A stretch of 64,000 nucleotides of DNA from Marinobacter subterrani (GTDB lineage: Bacteria > Pseudomonadota > Gammaproteobacteria > Pseudomonadales > Oleiphilaceae). Below, in pieces: positions 1 through 8,831 of the stretch. The position numbers and the translations under genes are program-made. Location of the stretch: NCBI RefSeq assembly GCF_001045555.1, contig NZ_LFBU01000001.1:1364001-1428000 (forward strand). The letters are read 5' to 3'. The notes below the pieces were generated by a model. It did not search any database. It was given only the letters and a program-made list of their open reading frames with translations, and had not been told where the DNA came from. Numbering within the stretch: the stretch's first letter is position 1; the number at the start of each line of letters is the position of its first letter.

Positions 1-100
1 GCTCGGGTTCAGTAATCAGGCCGGATTCACCAAGGCCTACCGGGCCTGGACCGGCACCACCCCCGGTGATGTTCGTCGGCAATCCCGCAAGGGCGAGTAA
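1..100 (+). CDS. AraC-family transcriptional regulator, C-terminal end only
   Basis: The reading frame opening at base 2 gives 32 residues before a TAA stop. They contain GFSNQAGFTKAYRAW followed by GTTPGDVRR, the last helix-turn-helix and C-terminal signature of AraC/XylS DNA-binding domains. The sensor domain and start lie outside the window, so the ligand cannot be judged. The next gene downstream, on the same strand, encodes a secreted protein 240 bp away; control of that gene by this regulator is possible but only inferred from position. Confidence 0.85.
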   Translation, partial: LGFSNQAGFTKAYRAWTGTTPGDVRRQSRKGE

Positions 101-164
101 GCATTACCAAATTTGAAGCCAGTCACGGTTTCAACATTCTCTACCCTCCCTCTCCGCTTTGGAC

Positions 165-185
165 AAAAAGCCTGCCGGGGCAGGC
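165..185 (-). terminator. Hairpin with U-tract read on the minus strand
   Basis: GCCTGC (170-175) pairs with GCAGGC (180-185) over a 4-nt loop. On the minus strand it is followed by five T residues (165-169). It has the shape of an intrinsic terminator pointing towards the AraC gene, but no minus-strand gene feeds it. It might block antisense transcription into the regulator. Confidence 0.3.
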
Positions 186-339
186 AATGACCTGTGACTA
201 TCCGCAAAGGCCTAATGGTCATGCACACATGCGTTTGCGCGCGTGGCAAAGGGATAGTTGCAAGTCCGATTGAGCAGTCCTTGTCGGTGTTGTCTGCACC
301 CCTTCCTACAACAACGAAAGCCTTACAGAGGACGAACTC

Positions 340-2151
340 ATGAAACTCAGGAAACCCAACACGGGCGTGCGCGCTCTCGGGGCGGCCATCGCCGCCGCGG
401 CGCTGATGTCCGGCGCGGGCCAGGCGGTGGCCGAACCCGTCTCCATCGAACTGGCATTTACCTGCCCCTTCCCGCTGATCGGCGATCAGCCCATCCGGGC
501 GCAAATCAGTGCGGACATTCCCAGCCAGGCCACCGTTGGTGAGCCGACGCCGGAATTCACCATCGATGCCCTGACCGTGGTGAACGAGGATTCCCGCACC
601 GGGCTCAAACTGGTGGGCTCGGAAACCATCGAGGGCACGGCCACCAACCAGACCACGGTTGTTACCCCGAGCCGGAACATTGACCTGACGGTACCGCTGA
701 CCATTCCACCCTCGCCCATTCCGGATGAAACGGGCGAGTTCACGGTGCCGGCTTCCGGCACCTCACCGGCCATAACCTTTAACGGGGACGACATCGGTGA
801 AGCGAAGATTACCGTCGGTAACCTGACCCTCGACATGATCGCCCGGACCGCGAATGGCGACATCGCACCCGCACCGATCGGTGAATTCACCTCCGCCTGT
901 ACCCAGAACGCCGGACAGAGCAACGTGCTGCAGACCATCCAGGTGGTGGGCGAGGTGGTGGAAACACCGCGTATTGCTGTCAATCGTGAGACCGTGGACT
1001 TCGGCAACGTCCAGGCCGGCCTGACTGCGGAAGAAACCGTGACCCTGTCCAATACCGGCAATGCCGCTCTGGGCATCAACAGCATCAGCCTCACCGGCCC
1101 CAATGCCAGTGCCTTCATGCAGACCAGCAGTTGCACGACCATTGAGCCCACCGCAAGCTGCGATGTAACGGTTACCTACATCCCCAGTGGTGAAGGCGAC
1201 CAGAGCGCGACCCTGACCATTGATTCCACCGATGCCGACACCCCGACAGTCGATGTCCCGCTGACCGGCCGCAGTGTACTGGCTCCCGTGCCGGAGATCG
1301 CCGTGACCCCGGAAGCCGTTGATCTTGGTCGGGTTCAGGTAGGCCAGAGCACATCTGCCCAGGTAACTGTGTCCAATGGCGGCAATGAAACCCTGCTGAT
1401 CAACAGTGTGACGCTGCAGGGCGCGGATGCCTCGCAATTCCTGCAGACCAACAACTGCACCACCGTGGCACCGGACCAGAGCTGCACCGTGGAACTGAGC
1501 TTCACCGCCGCTTCGGCAGGTGCCCGCAGTGCCCAACTGATCATTGGTTCCAGTGATCCGGAAAGCCCCGAACTCACCGTTCCGGTCAGCGTTGAAGGCT
1601 TTGACGCACCGACCGATACCCTGGAGCTGCTGCTCGGCCTGAAAGGCTCGACCTACATCAATGCCTCCGACAGCACCCTGCCCCTGAACGGCACCATTGC
1701 CACCTTACTGGAACTGGCCAGCGGTACCTTCGAGGCGGACCTGGCCATTGAGCCAACCACCGGCTACTTCTCCATCAAGCTGCTGTTCAGCCAGCTGAAA
1801 GCCGCCGCCAACGTGGAGTTTGAGCAATCCGCGGTGACCACCGGCACGCTGGTGAACGGCACGCTGACCGCCAATTCCCACCTGTACGTGAAAGTGCCCA
1901 AGGTAGCCGTGAAGCTCTTCGGCCTGCCCATTCCCGTGGGTGGTGGCGACCAGTGCCAGACCATCGAACCGGTGGACATCACGCTCACCTCCGAGGAGGG
2001 CAGCAACTTCTCGCCGGCCACCGGTGGTGCCGTCAGCGGTACCTATCAACTGCCACCACTGCAGAACTGCGGCCTGCTGACCGACGTTCTCAACCAGTTC
2101 CTGACTGGCCCGGGCAACACCATCGACCTGATGTTGACGCCCGAGCAGTAA
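340..2151 (+). CDS. Secreted choice-of-anchor D domain protein with DUF6801-like N-terminus
   Basis: 603-residue exported protein. Residues 1-31 form a signal peptide ending AVA/EPVS. Residues 32-205 (motif FTCPFPLIGD) resemble the DUF6801 type of secreted beta domain. Two Ig-like ASH/choice-of-anchor D repeats follow at about 212-310 and 317-422. Each has a VDFGNVQAG or VDLGRVQVG strand and a pair of cysteines (SSCTTIEPTASC, NNCTTVAPDQSC) that could form a disulphide. Residues 425-603 are a further beta-rich region with no name I recognise. The ATG follows an AGAGGA ribosome site. The gene lies 89 bp before another secreted protein on the same strand. Function is unknown; surface or periplasmic adhesion or scaffolding is a guess. 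Confidence 0.75.
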   Translation: MKLRKPNTGVRALGAAIAAAALMSGAGQAVAEPVSIELAFTCPFPLIGDQPIRAQISADIPSQATVGEPTPEFTIDALTVVNEDSRTGLKLVGSETIEGTATNQTTVVTPSRNIDLTVPLTIPPSPIPDETGEFTVPASGTSPAITFNGDDIGEAKITVGNLTLDMIARTANGDIAPAPIGEFTSACTQNAGQSNVLQTIQVVGEVVETPRIAVNRETVDFGNVQAGLTAEETVTLSNTGNAALGINSISLTGPNASAFMQTSSCTTIEPTASCDVTVTYIPSGEGDQSATLTIDSTDADTPTVDVPLTGRSVLAPVPEIAVTPEAVDLGRVQVGQSTSAQVTVSNGGNETLLINSVTLQGADASQFLQTNNCTTVAPDQSCTVELSFTAASAGARSAQLIIGSSDPESPELTVPVSVEGFDAPTDTLELLLGLKGSTYINASDSTLPLNGTIATLLELASGTFEADLAIEPTTGYFSIKLLFSQLKAAANVEFEQSAVTTGTLVNGTLTANSHLYVKVPKVAVKLFGLPIPVGGGDQCQTIEPVDITLTSEEGSNFSPATGGAVSGTYQLPPLQNCGLLTDVLNQFLTGPGNTIDLMLTPEQ

Positions 2152-2156
2152 GGAAA

Positions 2157-2202
2157 GCGGGTGCCCGACACCCGCGGTCAGCCGGCACCCTGCCGGCTGA
2201 CC
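2157..2202 (+). terminator. Two tandem hairpins between secreted-protein genes
   Basis: Hairpin 1 pairs GCGGGTG (2157-2163) with CACCCGC (2169-2175). Hairpin 2 is a perfect 12-bp stem, GGTCAGCCGGCA (2176-2187) with its complement at 2191-2202 and a 3-nt loop, followed only by TTT. The short U-run suggests partial termination or mRNA end protection rather than a full stop before the downstream gene. Confidence 0.5.
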
Positions 2203-2240
2203 TTTCACCGATAACCAACACAGAATAACAAGGAAACATT

Positions 2241-3056
2241 ATGAAAAGCCTGAAGAAAACTGCGCTGGTGCTGGCCATTGCCGGCCTTCCACTGGCCACA
2301 CATGCAGAATTACGACCCCTGGCAGACACCAGCATGGGCAACATCACCGGCCAGGCCGGCGTGACCATTGAGCTGGAAACCCAGGTCAACATTGGCGAAT
2401 TCCTCTACACCGATGAAGGCTCGCTGTCGGTGAAGGACATCTTTATCGGCGGTGCCAATCGCACCGACATGTTCCAGGAAATCACCACCGCACGGGACCT
2501 GCTGTTCGGGGAGACCAGTAATCTGATCGACAACATCAAGGTCGAAATCGACATTGCGGACGATGGCGATGCCCTGATCAACGTGTTCCCGTTGGTGGCC
2601 GCACCCATTGATTTCGCGGTACGAACCGGCGAGTGGACCCTGCAAGGCAGCACCGACAGCACGCTGATTGCCAACAACCTGTCGATGGAAGGCATCGTCA
2701 CGGAGCTCAAGTTCCGGGTTGATACCGCCACCGATGTGCTGAACCTGCAATCGCTGTTCGCCATCGATGATCTGGATGTCGATGTTCCCTTCCTGGCACT
2801 GGGTATCCGCGATCTGCGCCTGACCGGCGCCGACTACGACGATAACCCGTCCATCCTGACCGTTGGGGCGAAGGTGGATATGGACATCTACAACGGCACC
2901 CGCGCCAACGGCGATTCTGCCCTGGCTGTAGACCTGAACACCTTCGAAGCCGATATGTCCATCGGCCAGGTTCTGGTTGGCGGAACGTCTATCGGCTCCG
3001 TCGCCCTGGATAACCTGGCCATCCAGAATACCGCCATGCGGATCTACGGCCACTAA
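2241..3056 (+). CDS. DUF6160-like secreted protein
   Basis: 271 residues with a clear signal peptide (MKSLKKTALVLAIAGLPLAT, cleaved near HA/EL). Directly after it comes LADTSMGNITGQAGVTIEL. The D-x-x-M-x-x-ITGQAGV pattern is typical of the DUF6160 or putative pilus-associated family found in Acinetobacter, Pseudomonas and Marinobacter. The rest is predicted beta strand, rich in Asp, Asn and Thr. Start supported by AAGGAA upstream. It follows the choice-of-anchor D gene after two hairpins, so the pair probably shares a transcript and a surface role. Exact function unknown. Confidence 0.65.
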   Translation: MKSLKKTALVLAIAGLPLATHAELRPLADTSMGNITGQAGVTIELETQVNIGEFLYTDEGSLSVKDIFIGGANRTDMFQEITTARDLLFGETSNLIDNIKVEIDIADDGDALINVFPLVAAPIDFAVRTGEWTLQGSTDSTLIANNLSMEGIVTELKFRVDTATDVLNLQSLFAIDDLDVDVPFLALGIRDLRLTGADYDDNPSILTVGAKVDMDIYNGTRANGDSALAVDLNTFEADMSIGQVLVGGTSIGSVALDNLAIQNTAMRIYGH

Positions 3057-3101
3057 CCCCGCCCGCCGGTTCCGACGGGGCAATGCAACGCCCTGCCGGA
3101 G

Positions 3102-3152
3102 CCGGCCAACTCCCTATCACTACCGGCCAACTCCCTATCACTACCGGCCAAT
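3102..3152 (+). repeat. Tandem 21-bp repeat, two copies plus a partial third
   Basis: The unit beginning CCGGCCAACTCCCTATCACT occurs exactly at 3102-3122 and 3123-3143. A third copy starts at 3144 and diverges after CCGGCCAA. It sits in the gap between the DUF6160 gene and rluF. No known function; recent slippage duplication is the simplest explanation. Confidence 0.85.
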
Positions 3153-3246
3153 ATCTGCCAGTACCTGCCAAATCCGGCGGCAGGGCTGCGGGTGGTTCCT
3201 GTGCCTGCTATCATGCTCCGCTTAAAATGCGCGACCCGGATAGCCG

Positions 3247-4164
3247 ATGACCAGCACCTCCACCACCCGACTAAACAAATACATCAGCGAGAGCGGCATG
3301 TGTTCCCGCAGGGAGGCCGACCGCTATATCGAGCAGGGTAATGTCTACATCAACGGCAAGCGGGCCACCGTGGGGGACCAGGTGCTGCCCGGGGATACCG
3401 TCAAGGTCAACGGCCAGGTGATCGAACCCCGCGCCGAGGAAGACCTGGTGTTCATTGCCCTGAACAAGCCCGTGGGCATCGTCAGCACCACCGACAGCGC
3501 CGAGAAGCACAACATCCAGCGTTTTGTCGGCCATAGCGAACGCATCTTCCCGATCGGCCGGCTGGACAAGGACTCCCAGGGCCTGATCTTCATGACCAGC
3601 AACGGCGACCTGGTCAACAAGATCCTGCGGGCCGGCAACAACCATGAAAAGGAATACCTGGTCACGGTCGACAAACCGGTGACCCGGGAGTTCGTAGAGG
3701 GCATGGCCAACGGCGTGCCCATCCTTGGTACCGTCACGAAAAAGTGCAAGGTGGCCCGGGAATCCCGGTTTGTCTTCCGGATTACCCTGGTGCAGGGCCT
3801 CAACCGCCAGATTCGCCGGATGTGCGAGTACTTCGGTTATGAGGTGACCAGACTGGAGCGTATCCGGATCATGAATGTCAGTCTGAAGGGGCTGGCGGTG
3901 GGCCAGTGGCGGGACCTGACGGAACAGGAGCTGGCCGGCCTGTTTGACGCCATCCGGGATTCCTCGTCAGAGGCGCCGCCCAACGCCGGCAAACCTGCGA
4001 GAAAGAAACCTTCGGCAAAGCCCAGCCTTCGCCCCAAAGGCAAACCGGGGGCACCCGGTTCGTCAGGGCCGGGACCGAAAGGCAGACCAGCACCAGGCAG
4101 AAAGCCCGCCCCGGGCAAACGCCCCAAGGCCGGGAAACCCCGGCAGAAGAGCGTCAAGCGCTAA
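3247..4164 (+). CDS. rluF: 23S rRNA pseudouridine(2604) synthase RluF
   Basis: Converts uridine 2604 of 23S rRNA to pseudouridine. The 305-residue protein has an N-terminal S4 RNA-binding domain (residues 8-65; [20 protein letters not shown]) and an RsuA/RluB/E/F catalytic domain with [10 protein letters not shown], whose Asp107 is the expected catalytic aspartate, and [18 protein letters not shown]. After about residue 240 the tail is low-complexity Pro/Gly/Lys/Arg, as in enteric RluF, and probably contacts RNA. The gene is monocistronic and converges on ydbL. Confidence 0.93.
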   Translation: MTSTSTTRLNKYISESGMCSRREADRYIEQGNVYINGKRATVGDQVLPGDTVKVNGQVIEPRAEEDLVFIALNKPVGIVSTTDSAEKHNIQRFVGHSERIFPIGRLDKDSQGLIFMTSNGDLVNKILRAGNNHEKEYLVTVDKPVTREFVEGMANGVPILGTVTKKCKVARESRFVFRITLVQGLNRQIRRMCEYFGYEVTRLERIRIMNVSLKGLAVGQWRDLTEQELAGLFDAIRDSSSEAPPNAGKPARKKPSAKPSLRPKGKPGAPGSSGPGPKGRPAPGRKPAPGKRPKAGKPRQKSVKR

Positions 4165-4212
4165 GGACCCTGTCGCTTGATGACTGGATCTGCTGCGCCC
4201 CGGAGGGCGAGG

Positions 4213-4560
4213 CTATTTCTTGACCCACTCGCCGTTCACCTGAATGAACTGGCCGTCCGGGGTTCTCTCCATCGCCTTCTTGCCGGCAACGGTTTCAACC
4301 TCCAGAACCGGGATATTATGTTTCTCGGCAATGCGTTTGTACTCATCCCGGCGGGCGCTGTTGATCGCCTTCACCACTTCCTTCGCGGCGCCCTGGTCCC
4401 GGACTACTTCCAGATAACCGGTCGGCGTTTCGCCCACCAGGCCCTGCTGTTTGACGTCATCGAGTTTCTGCTTGGCCTCATCCAGCCCCATGGCGAACAC
4501 GGATGCACTGACACCGAACGCGAGAACCAAGGCAAACATCTGCAGTAACTGTTTCATCAT
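4213..4560 (-). CDS. ydbL: YdbL family protein (DUF1318)
   Basis: 115 residues with a signal peptide (residues 1-23, ending SVFA) and the DUF1318 body: GLDEAKQKLDDVKQQGLVGE, then NSARRDEYKRIAEKH. In Escherichia coli YdbL is a periplasmic protein that modulates the YdbH-YnbE intermembrane bridge. Here it is the last gene of a ydbH-ynbE-ydbL operon on the minus strand, 26 bp after ynbE, with a GGGG-rich ribosome site. Conserved order and size support the assignment. Confidence 0.9.
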   Translation of the reverse strand: MMKQLLQMFALVLAFGVSASVFAMGLDEAKQKLDDVKQQGLVGETPTGYLEVVRDQGAAKEVVKAINSARRDEYKRIAEKHNIPVLEVETVAGKKAMERTPDGQFIQVNGEWVKK

Positions 4561-4586
4561 TACCCCCTCAATCTATGCGGATCAGG

Positions 4587-4802
4587 TCAGAACAACCCTT
4601 TTTCGCTGAACATGTCTTCCACTTCCTTATCCACTTTCACGTAGATTTCGTGCTTGATCTTCACGTTCAGGTTGATCGTAATCGGTTCTTTGGGTGCCGC
4701 CATCTGCACCGTTGGCGTACAGGCAGCCAGGGCCAGTGGCAACATCACTGTCATCAGCACTCTGGCCAAAGGCGACCTTGCGGGCTGCAACGATTTTTTC
4801 AT
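4587..4802 (-). CDS. ynbE: YnbE family outer-membrane lipoprotein
   Basis: 71 residues. The N-terminal signal ends in lipobox LALAAC, with Cys28 as the acylation site. Then comes the short YnbE body, including PITINLNVKIKHEIYVKVD, a run of beta strand. In E. coli YnbE sits in the outer membrane and stacks with YdbH to form a bridge for lipid movement between membranes. Its ATG overlaps the ydbH stop codon by 4 bp, indicating translational coupling. Confidence 0.9.
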   Translation of the reverse strand: MKKSLQPARSPLARVLMTVMLPLALAACTPTVQMAAPKEPITINLNVKIKHEIYVKVDKEVEDMFSEKGLF

Positions 4803-6328
4803 GGTACTGCCTCCTTGCCGGGCTTTTGCTCTTGGCCGGAGCCCTGCAAAAGCTTCCGGACCCGTTCTGTAACCGCTTCGTTTACGCTGCCACTCAATTG
4901 CAGGCTGGTCAGCAGCGCAGGAATGTCTTCCTCCAGATTCACGTTAAGCACAACCGGCTGGCCGCCCCGGACTTCAGGGTTATTCCCTTCAAGGCGAAGA
5001 TCCAGTGTCAGCTTACCCGTGTCATCGTAGTCTATCGTGCTGGACAACACCGAATAGTGAAAGTTCTGCAAGGCTTTCACCACCACGTCCATGGCCTGGT
5101 TGCCACCAAGCATGCCCTGGAGCTTATCTGCCGGCAACTGCAAACGGCCACCTGGCGACTCCGCGGATACGCGCCCCTGCTCCACCTGAACACCGTCACT
5201 GCTGAAGCTGATAGGGATGAGACCGCTGAGCAGGCCACTGCCGCCAAGCCCCTCGGCCGGATAGACTTCCATAAGGCGGGCCAGGGAAATATCCTGCAAT
5301 TCAACCGGTATCCGGCCGGCGCCACCTGCCAGATCGTAGGTGCCGGGCGGTATCCTAAGTGATCCCCCAAGGAATTGGGCGTTCGCCTGCTGGACCGCCA
5401 GCTTGCCTGCCAGTTTTTTACTGATGGGCGCTGTGTAGCTCCCGGTAAAATGAACCGCGCTCACCGGGATGCCGGGGTTCACCTGCTCAGCAGTCAGACC
5501 CGTGGACCGGGCCGTCATGCGGTCACCCTCCAGGGTGGCAAGCACCTCGCCCGTCAGGCCGGTGAACGCGGTTCGGTTGAACACCCCGTTGACCTCATCC
5601 AGCGTGGCAGCCCCATCCACCGCAAGGCCCCCTTTCGGGCCCAGGTGTAGCTCGGCCGATACCCGGGCGCTGCCGCTATCCACCGACAGCAGTTCCGGCC
5701 ATCCGGTGAATGTTGCGGCCAGGGCGCGCACATCATCCGGCCCTTCAATGACGGATCCGACCGATATCGATACTGCACCATCGGGGCTGAGTTGAACGTC
5801 GAGGTCGGCTTCAACCCCTGCATTCGAGACCAGAGTGCCCTGAATCCGAAGGTTCGCCAGATGGCCAGCAACATTCCCCCGGAAACTCCAGGCCTGCGGG
5901 ACAAGCCGCGGGTGGGTGATACGGTTTGCCTCGACCTTCACCTTGCCTTTGACGGCAATCCGCTCGGCCCAGGTACCCGACGCTCCGTAATCGATCGTAA
6001 GCGTCACATCGCTGAGATTGGTTCGCAGATCCTGCAGCAGCAGAGGCTGCTCGGAACCGGTGTAGGCCAGGCGTTCGGTAACAACCACTGAAGCGGGGTT
6101 GAAATCAAAGACCGCAGAGTCGCCACTGGCAGTGATTGACGGCTGCACATCGGCCTTGCTGCCAGTCACTTCCCAACCTGCGGTGTGGATATCCGGCAGC
6201 GCCATGCCGATGTCTCCCTGCTCCACCACCAGCGACCAGCCAGCGGCCATGAGCGGGCAGAGCAATAAACCGGTCATCAAGGCTCGGCGCATCATGCGGC
6301 TCAGCGTTGCATTTCGGTTCACGGGCAA
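4799..6328 (-). CDS. ydbH: YdbH-type intermembrane lipid-transport bridge protein, short form
   Basis: 509 residues with a single N-terminal membrane anchor (about residues 14-32) and a periplasmic beta-rich body of AsmA/TamB/YdbH type. The conserved C-terminal YdbH domain is clear (ISFSSDGVQVEQGRVSAESP; NFHYSVLSSTIDYDDTGKLT; GNNPEVRGGQPVVLNVNLE). In E. coli YdbH joins YnbE to form a bridge that maintains outer-membrane lipid homeostasis, redundantly with TamB and YhdP. The E. coli protein is about 880 residues, so this one is much shorter. It may lack much of the N-terminal groove. Neither end looks truncated. Confidence 0.82.
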   Translation of the reverse strand: MPVNRNATLSRMMRRALMTGLLLCPLMAAGWSLVVEQGDIGMALPDIHTAGWEVTGSKADVQPSITASGDSAVFDFNPASVVVTERLAYTGSEQPLLLQDLRTNLSDVTLTIDYGASGTWAERIAVKGKVKVEANRITHPRLVPQAWSFRGNVAGHLANLRIQGTLVSNAGVEADLDVQLSPDGAVSISVGSVIEGPDDVRALAATFTGWPELLSVDSGSARVSAELHLGPKGGLAVDGAATLDEVNGVFNRTAFTGLTGEVLATLEGDRMTARSTGLTAEQVNPGIPVSAVHFTGSYTAPISKKLAGKLAVQQANAQFLGGSLRIPPGTYDLAGGAGRIPVELQDISLARLMEVYPAEGLGGSGLLSGLIPISFSSDGVQVEQGRVSAESPGGRLQLPADKLQGMLGGNQAMDVVVKALQNFHYSVLSSTIDYDDTGKLTLDLRLEGNNPEVRGGQPVVLNVNLEEDIPALLTSLQLSGSVNEAVTERVRKLLQGSGQEQKPGKEAVP

Positions 6329-6351
6329 AACGACGCTCCTGTCGGCTCGGG

Positions 6352-7953
6352 CTACTCACCACGCCAGGTCACGCTGTAAAGATCGTGACGGCGATCCTGA
6401 AGGTTTTTCACCGTACCACTGTTGCGGGCGGTGATCAGCACCTCCGGCCGCAGATCGGCGAAGGCGACGGTTTCCACATTGGGTTCTGTGTCGGCAGCAA
6501 TACCGTCCCTGGCAAACGGGAAGTCACAGGGGGTGAGAATGCAGCTCTGGCCGTACTGGATTTCCATGTTCGGCACGTTCGGCAGATTGCCCACGTTGCC
6601 GGACATCACCACATAGACCTGGTTCTCCACCGCCCTCGCCTGGCAGCAGTATCGTACCCTGAGGTAGCTCTGGCGCTCGTCGGTACAGAAAGGCACAAAG
6701 ATGATATGAACACCCTGATCAACCAGATGGCGGGTGAGCTCCGGAAACTCCGCGTCGTAGCAGATCAGCACGCCGATGGTGCCGCAGTCGGTCTCAATGG
6801 CGCTGACCCGATTGCCGCCCTGCACGTTCCACCAGAAGGCCTCGTTGGGCGTGGGGTGAATCTTGGGCTGGCTGAATACCTGGCCGTCCCTGAGAAAGAC
6901 ATAGGCCATGTTGCGGATGGTACCATCCTCTTCGCGCACCGGCGTGGAGCCGGCCACGATGTTGATATTGTGGCGCAGGGCCAGGTCCCGCATCAGTTCC
7001 CGGTAGCGCTCGGCGTAATGCGTGACTGCGGCGAAGGTTTCCGCCGGGCTGCCCTTGCGGGCCTCTATCGACAGCAGTTGCAGGGTGAAGAGCTCCGGAA
7101 ACACCACGAAGTCGCCCTTGTAGGTGGAGACAACATCCACGAAGTAACGGACAATTTCGCTGAATTCGTCGAATGATCCCACCGGTCGCTGCTGGTACTG
7201 GACCGTGCCAATGCGCACGGTATCCCGCATCCGCTGGCCGTAGCGTTTGCGCCGCCCGTTGTGTTCCGCCTGCGGGACTTTCGGGTTGCGCCAGATCAGG
7301 TGAATGCCGTAGCCCATGGAATCGTGATCGGCATCGAGGTAATGGGGAATGATGCCGTGCACCGAAAAACCCTGCTGAAGCTGGAAGGACAGCACCGGGT
7401 CTTTCTGTTCCTTGCCCTGGATGGCCTCCACATAGGCCTCGACACTGCCGAACTTCTTCAGCCGCTGGCGCAGGCTGGGCAGGCGGCCGGCAAACACCAC
7501 CCCTTGCAGGTTCAGAGACTGGCACAGTTGTTTGCGTTCGTTATACAACCGCTCGCCGATCCGGTAACCACGGCACTCGGGATCAACACAGACTTCCATG
7601 CCATAAAGCCAGTCGCCTTCGGGATCATGCCGCGAGGCGTAGCCGTTGCCGGTGATGGAAGTCCAGTCGTGAGCCTTCAGCGCCACCTCTTCGGCAATGC
7701 GGAAGGTGGCACAGTAACCCACGACGGTATCGCCCAGCATGGCGACGAACTGGCCGTCCGGGAAGGTGTTGATCTGCCCGGTCAGCGGCCCCTTGGTGTA
7801 GCCGTACATGCCAGTGCCTTCATAAACGCGGCGGCTGAGCTGGATGATGCCTGGGATATCCGCCAGGGTGGCATTACGAACATACAGGCGCTGATCAGGA
7901 TCGGAAAACGGCGGGCACATAGACACCTCGAAAAGGCGTTGATTTGCCTTCAT
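6352..7953 (-). CDS. Fused GNAT acetyltransferase / carbon-nitrogen hydrolase
   Basis: 533 residues in two domains. About residues 20-200 are a GNAT N-acetyltransferase (LYVRNATLADIPGIIQLSRR at the start, CRGYRIGERLYNERKQL as acetyl-CoA loop). About 225-500 are a nitrilase-superfamily hydrolase with all three catalytic positions visible: Glu in VVFPELFTL, Lys in QPKIHPTPNE, Cys in GVLICYDAEFPEL. The fusion is a known architecture, but its substrate is not established. The stop lies 23 bp before the ydbH start, so it may be cotranscribed with the bridge operon. An alternative start is Met12 (MCPPFSDPDQ). Confidence 0.85.
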   Translation of the reverse strand: MKANQRLFEVSMCPPFSDPDQRLYVRNATLADIPGIIQLSRRVYEGTGMYGYTKGPLTGQINTFPDGQFVAMLGDTVVGYCATFRIAEEVALKAHDWTSITGNGYASRHDPEGDWLYGMEVCVDPECRGYRIGERLYNERKQLCQSLNLQGVVFAGRLPSLRQRLKKFGSVEAYVEAIQGKEQKDPVLSFQLQQGFSVHGIIPHYLDADHDSMGYGIHLIWRNPKVPQAEHNGRRKRYGQRMRDTVRIGTVQYQQRPVGSFDEFSEIVRYFVDVVSTYKGDFVVFPELFTLQLLSIEARKGSPAETFAAVTHYAERYRELMRDLALRHNINIVAGSTPVREEDGTIRNMAYVFLRDGQVFSQPKIHPTPNEAFWWNVQGGNRVSAIETDCGTIGVLICYDAEFPELTRHLVDQGVHIIFVPFCTDERQSYLRVRYCCQARAVENQVYVVMSGNVGNLPNVPNMEIQYGQSCILTPCDFPFARDGIAADTEPNVETVAFADLRPEVLITARNSGTVKNLQDRRHDLYSVTWRGE

Positions 7954-8013
7954 CTTTGGTGGCCGGGCGCGATTCCGTCAAGGGAAATCGGTCTGGCCAA
8001 CGGGGGACGTCGC

Positions 8014-8033
8014 GCCCGGGGCAAAGCCCGGGC
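8014..8033. terminator. Strong hairpin between the SDR and GNAT/nitrilase genes
   Basis: GCCCGGG (8014-8020) pairs perfectly with CCCGGGC (8027-8033) over a 6-nt loop. It lies just after the stop codon of the minus-strand SDR. There is no U-tract, so it is a possible Rho-assisted or mRNA-stabilising hairpin. Confidence 0.35.
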
Positions 8034-8039
8034 ATCGTT

Positions 8040-8801
8040 TCAGTCCTCGTAGATCATCTTGCGCACCATGCCGCCATCTGCCACAAAGTTCTGGCCGGTA
8101 ATGAACAAGGCTTCCGGCGAGATCAGATAAGCGGCCAGCGAGGCAATATCCCCGGGCGTCCCTACCCGGCCCGCCGGATGCTGCAGATGGTCCTCCTCGG
8201 AGAGCGGCTCAACCGATCCTGCGTCACCTTGCCAGGCCCGGGTATCAATCCAGCCCGGGCTGATGCAGTTAACACGGATCTCCGGCCCCAGGCTCACGGC
8301 CAGGGCGTGGGTGAGTGCCACGATGCCGCCCTTGGTGGCGGCATAGGCTTCGGTGTCCGGTTCAGACTGAAGTGCCCGGGTAGACGCCATATTCACGATG
8401 GCGCCCTTTGTTGCTCGAAGGTGAGGAACGGCGTGCTTGGTGACCAGAAACGGCCCGGTCAGGTTCACATCGAGCCGCCGCTGCCACTGCTCAAGGCTCA
8501 GGTCCTCCACCGGACCATTCTCCGGGCCGGCAATCCCGGCATTGTTGATCACCGCATCCAGACGCCCGGCCCAGGCGACTGTCTCTCTGACAATGCGCTC
8601 GACATCCGCTTCCGATGCCACATCGCCGGGCAGAAAGCACAGTTCATCATGCTCCGCGCTGGCAGCCAACTGCTCTCCCACGACTCTGTCGGTGTCACAG
8701 AACGCCACTTTCCACCCCGCGGCCGCAAGGTGCAGCACAATGCCCCGCCCGATCCCCTTGGCGCCGCCGGTCACCAGGGCAACACGATCCATTGGACTCA
8801 A
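8040..8801 (-). CDS. SDR-family oxidoreductase
   Basis: 253-residue classical short-chain dehydrogenase. It has the nucleotide-binding TGGAKGIGRG near residue 12, NNAGIAG near residue 89, a catalytic Ser in NMAST, the YAATKGG Tyr/Lys motif, and a PG substrate-loop sequence (CISPGWIDTRAW). The acidic residue after strand 2 (FCDTDR) favours NAD(H). Substrate unknown. A second SDR starts upstream on the same strand with a 30-bp gap, so the two are probably one operon. Confidence 0.85.
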   Translation of the reverse strand: MSPMDRVALVTGGAKGIGRGIVLHLAAAGWKVAFCDTDRVVGEQLAASAEHDELCFLPGDVASEADVERIVRETVAWAGRLDAVINNAGIAGPENGPVEDLSLEQWQRRLDVNLTGPFLVTKHAVPHLRATKGAIVNMASTRALQSEPDTEAYAATKGGIVALTHALAVSLGPEIRVNCISPGWIDTRAWQGDAGSVEPLSEEDHLQHPAGRVGTPGDIASLAAYLISPEALFITGQNFVADGGMVRKMIYED

Positions 8802-8831
8802 AATAACCTCCGTTCTGGCTGCATTGCCGGC

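Noticed and set aside
3102..3152. Tandem 21-bp repeat considered as CRISPR or regulatory iteron
   Set aside because: Copies are contiguous with no spacers and only two are complete; simple slippage explains it.
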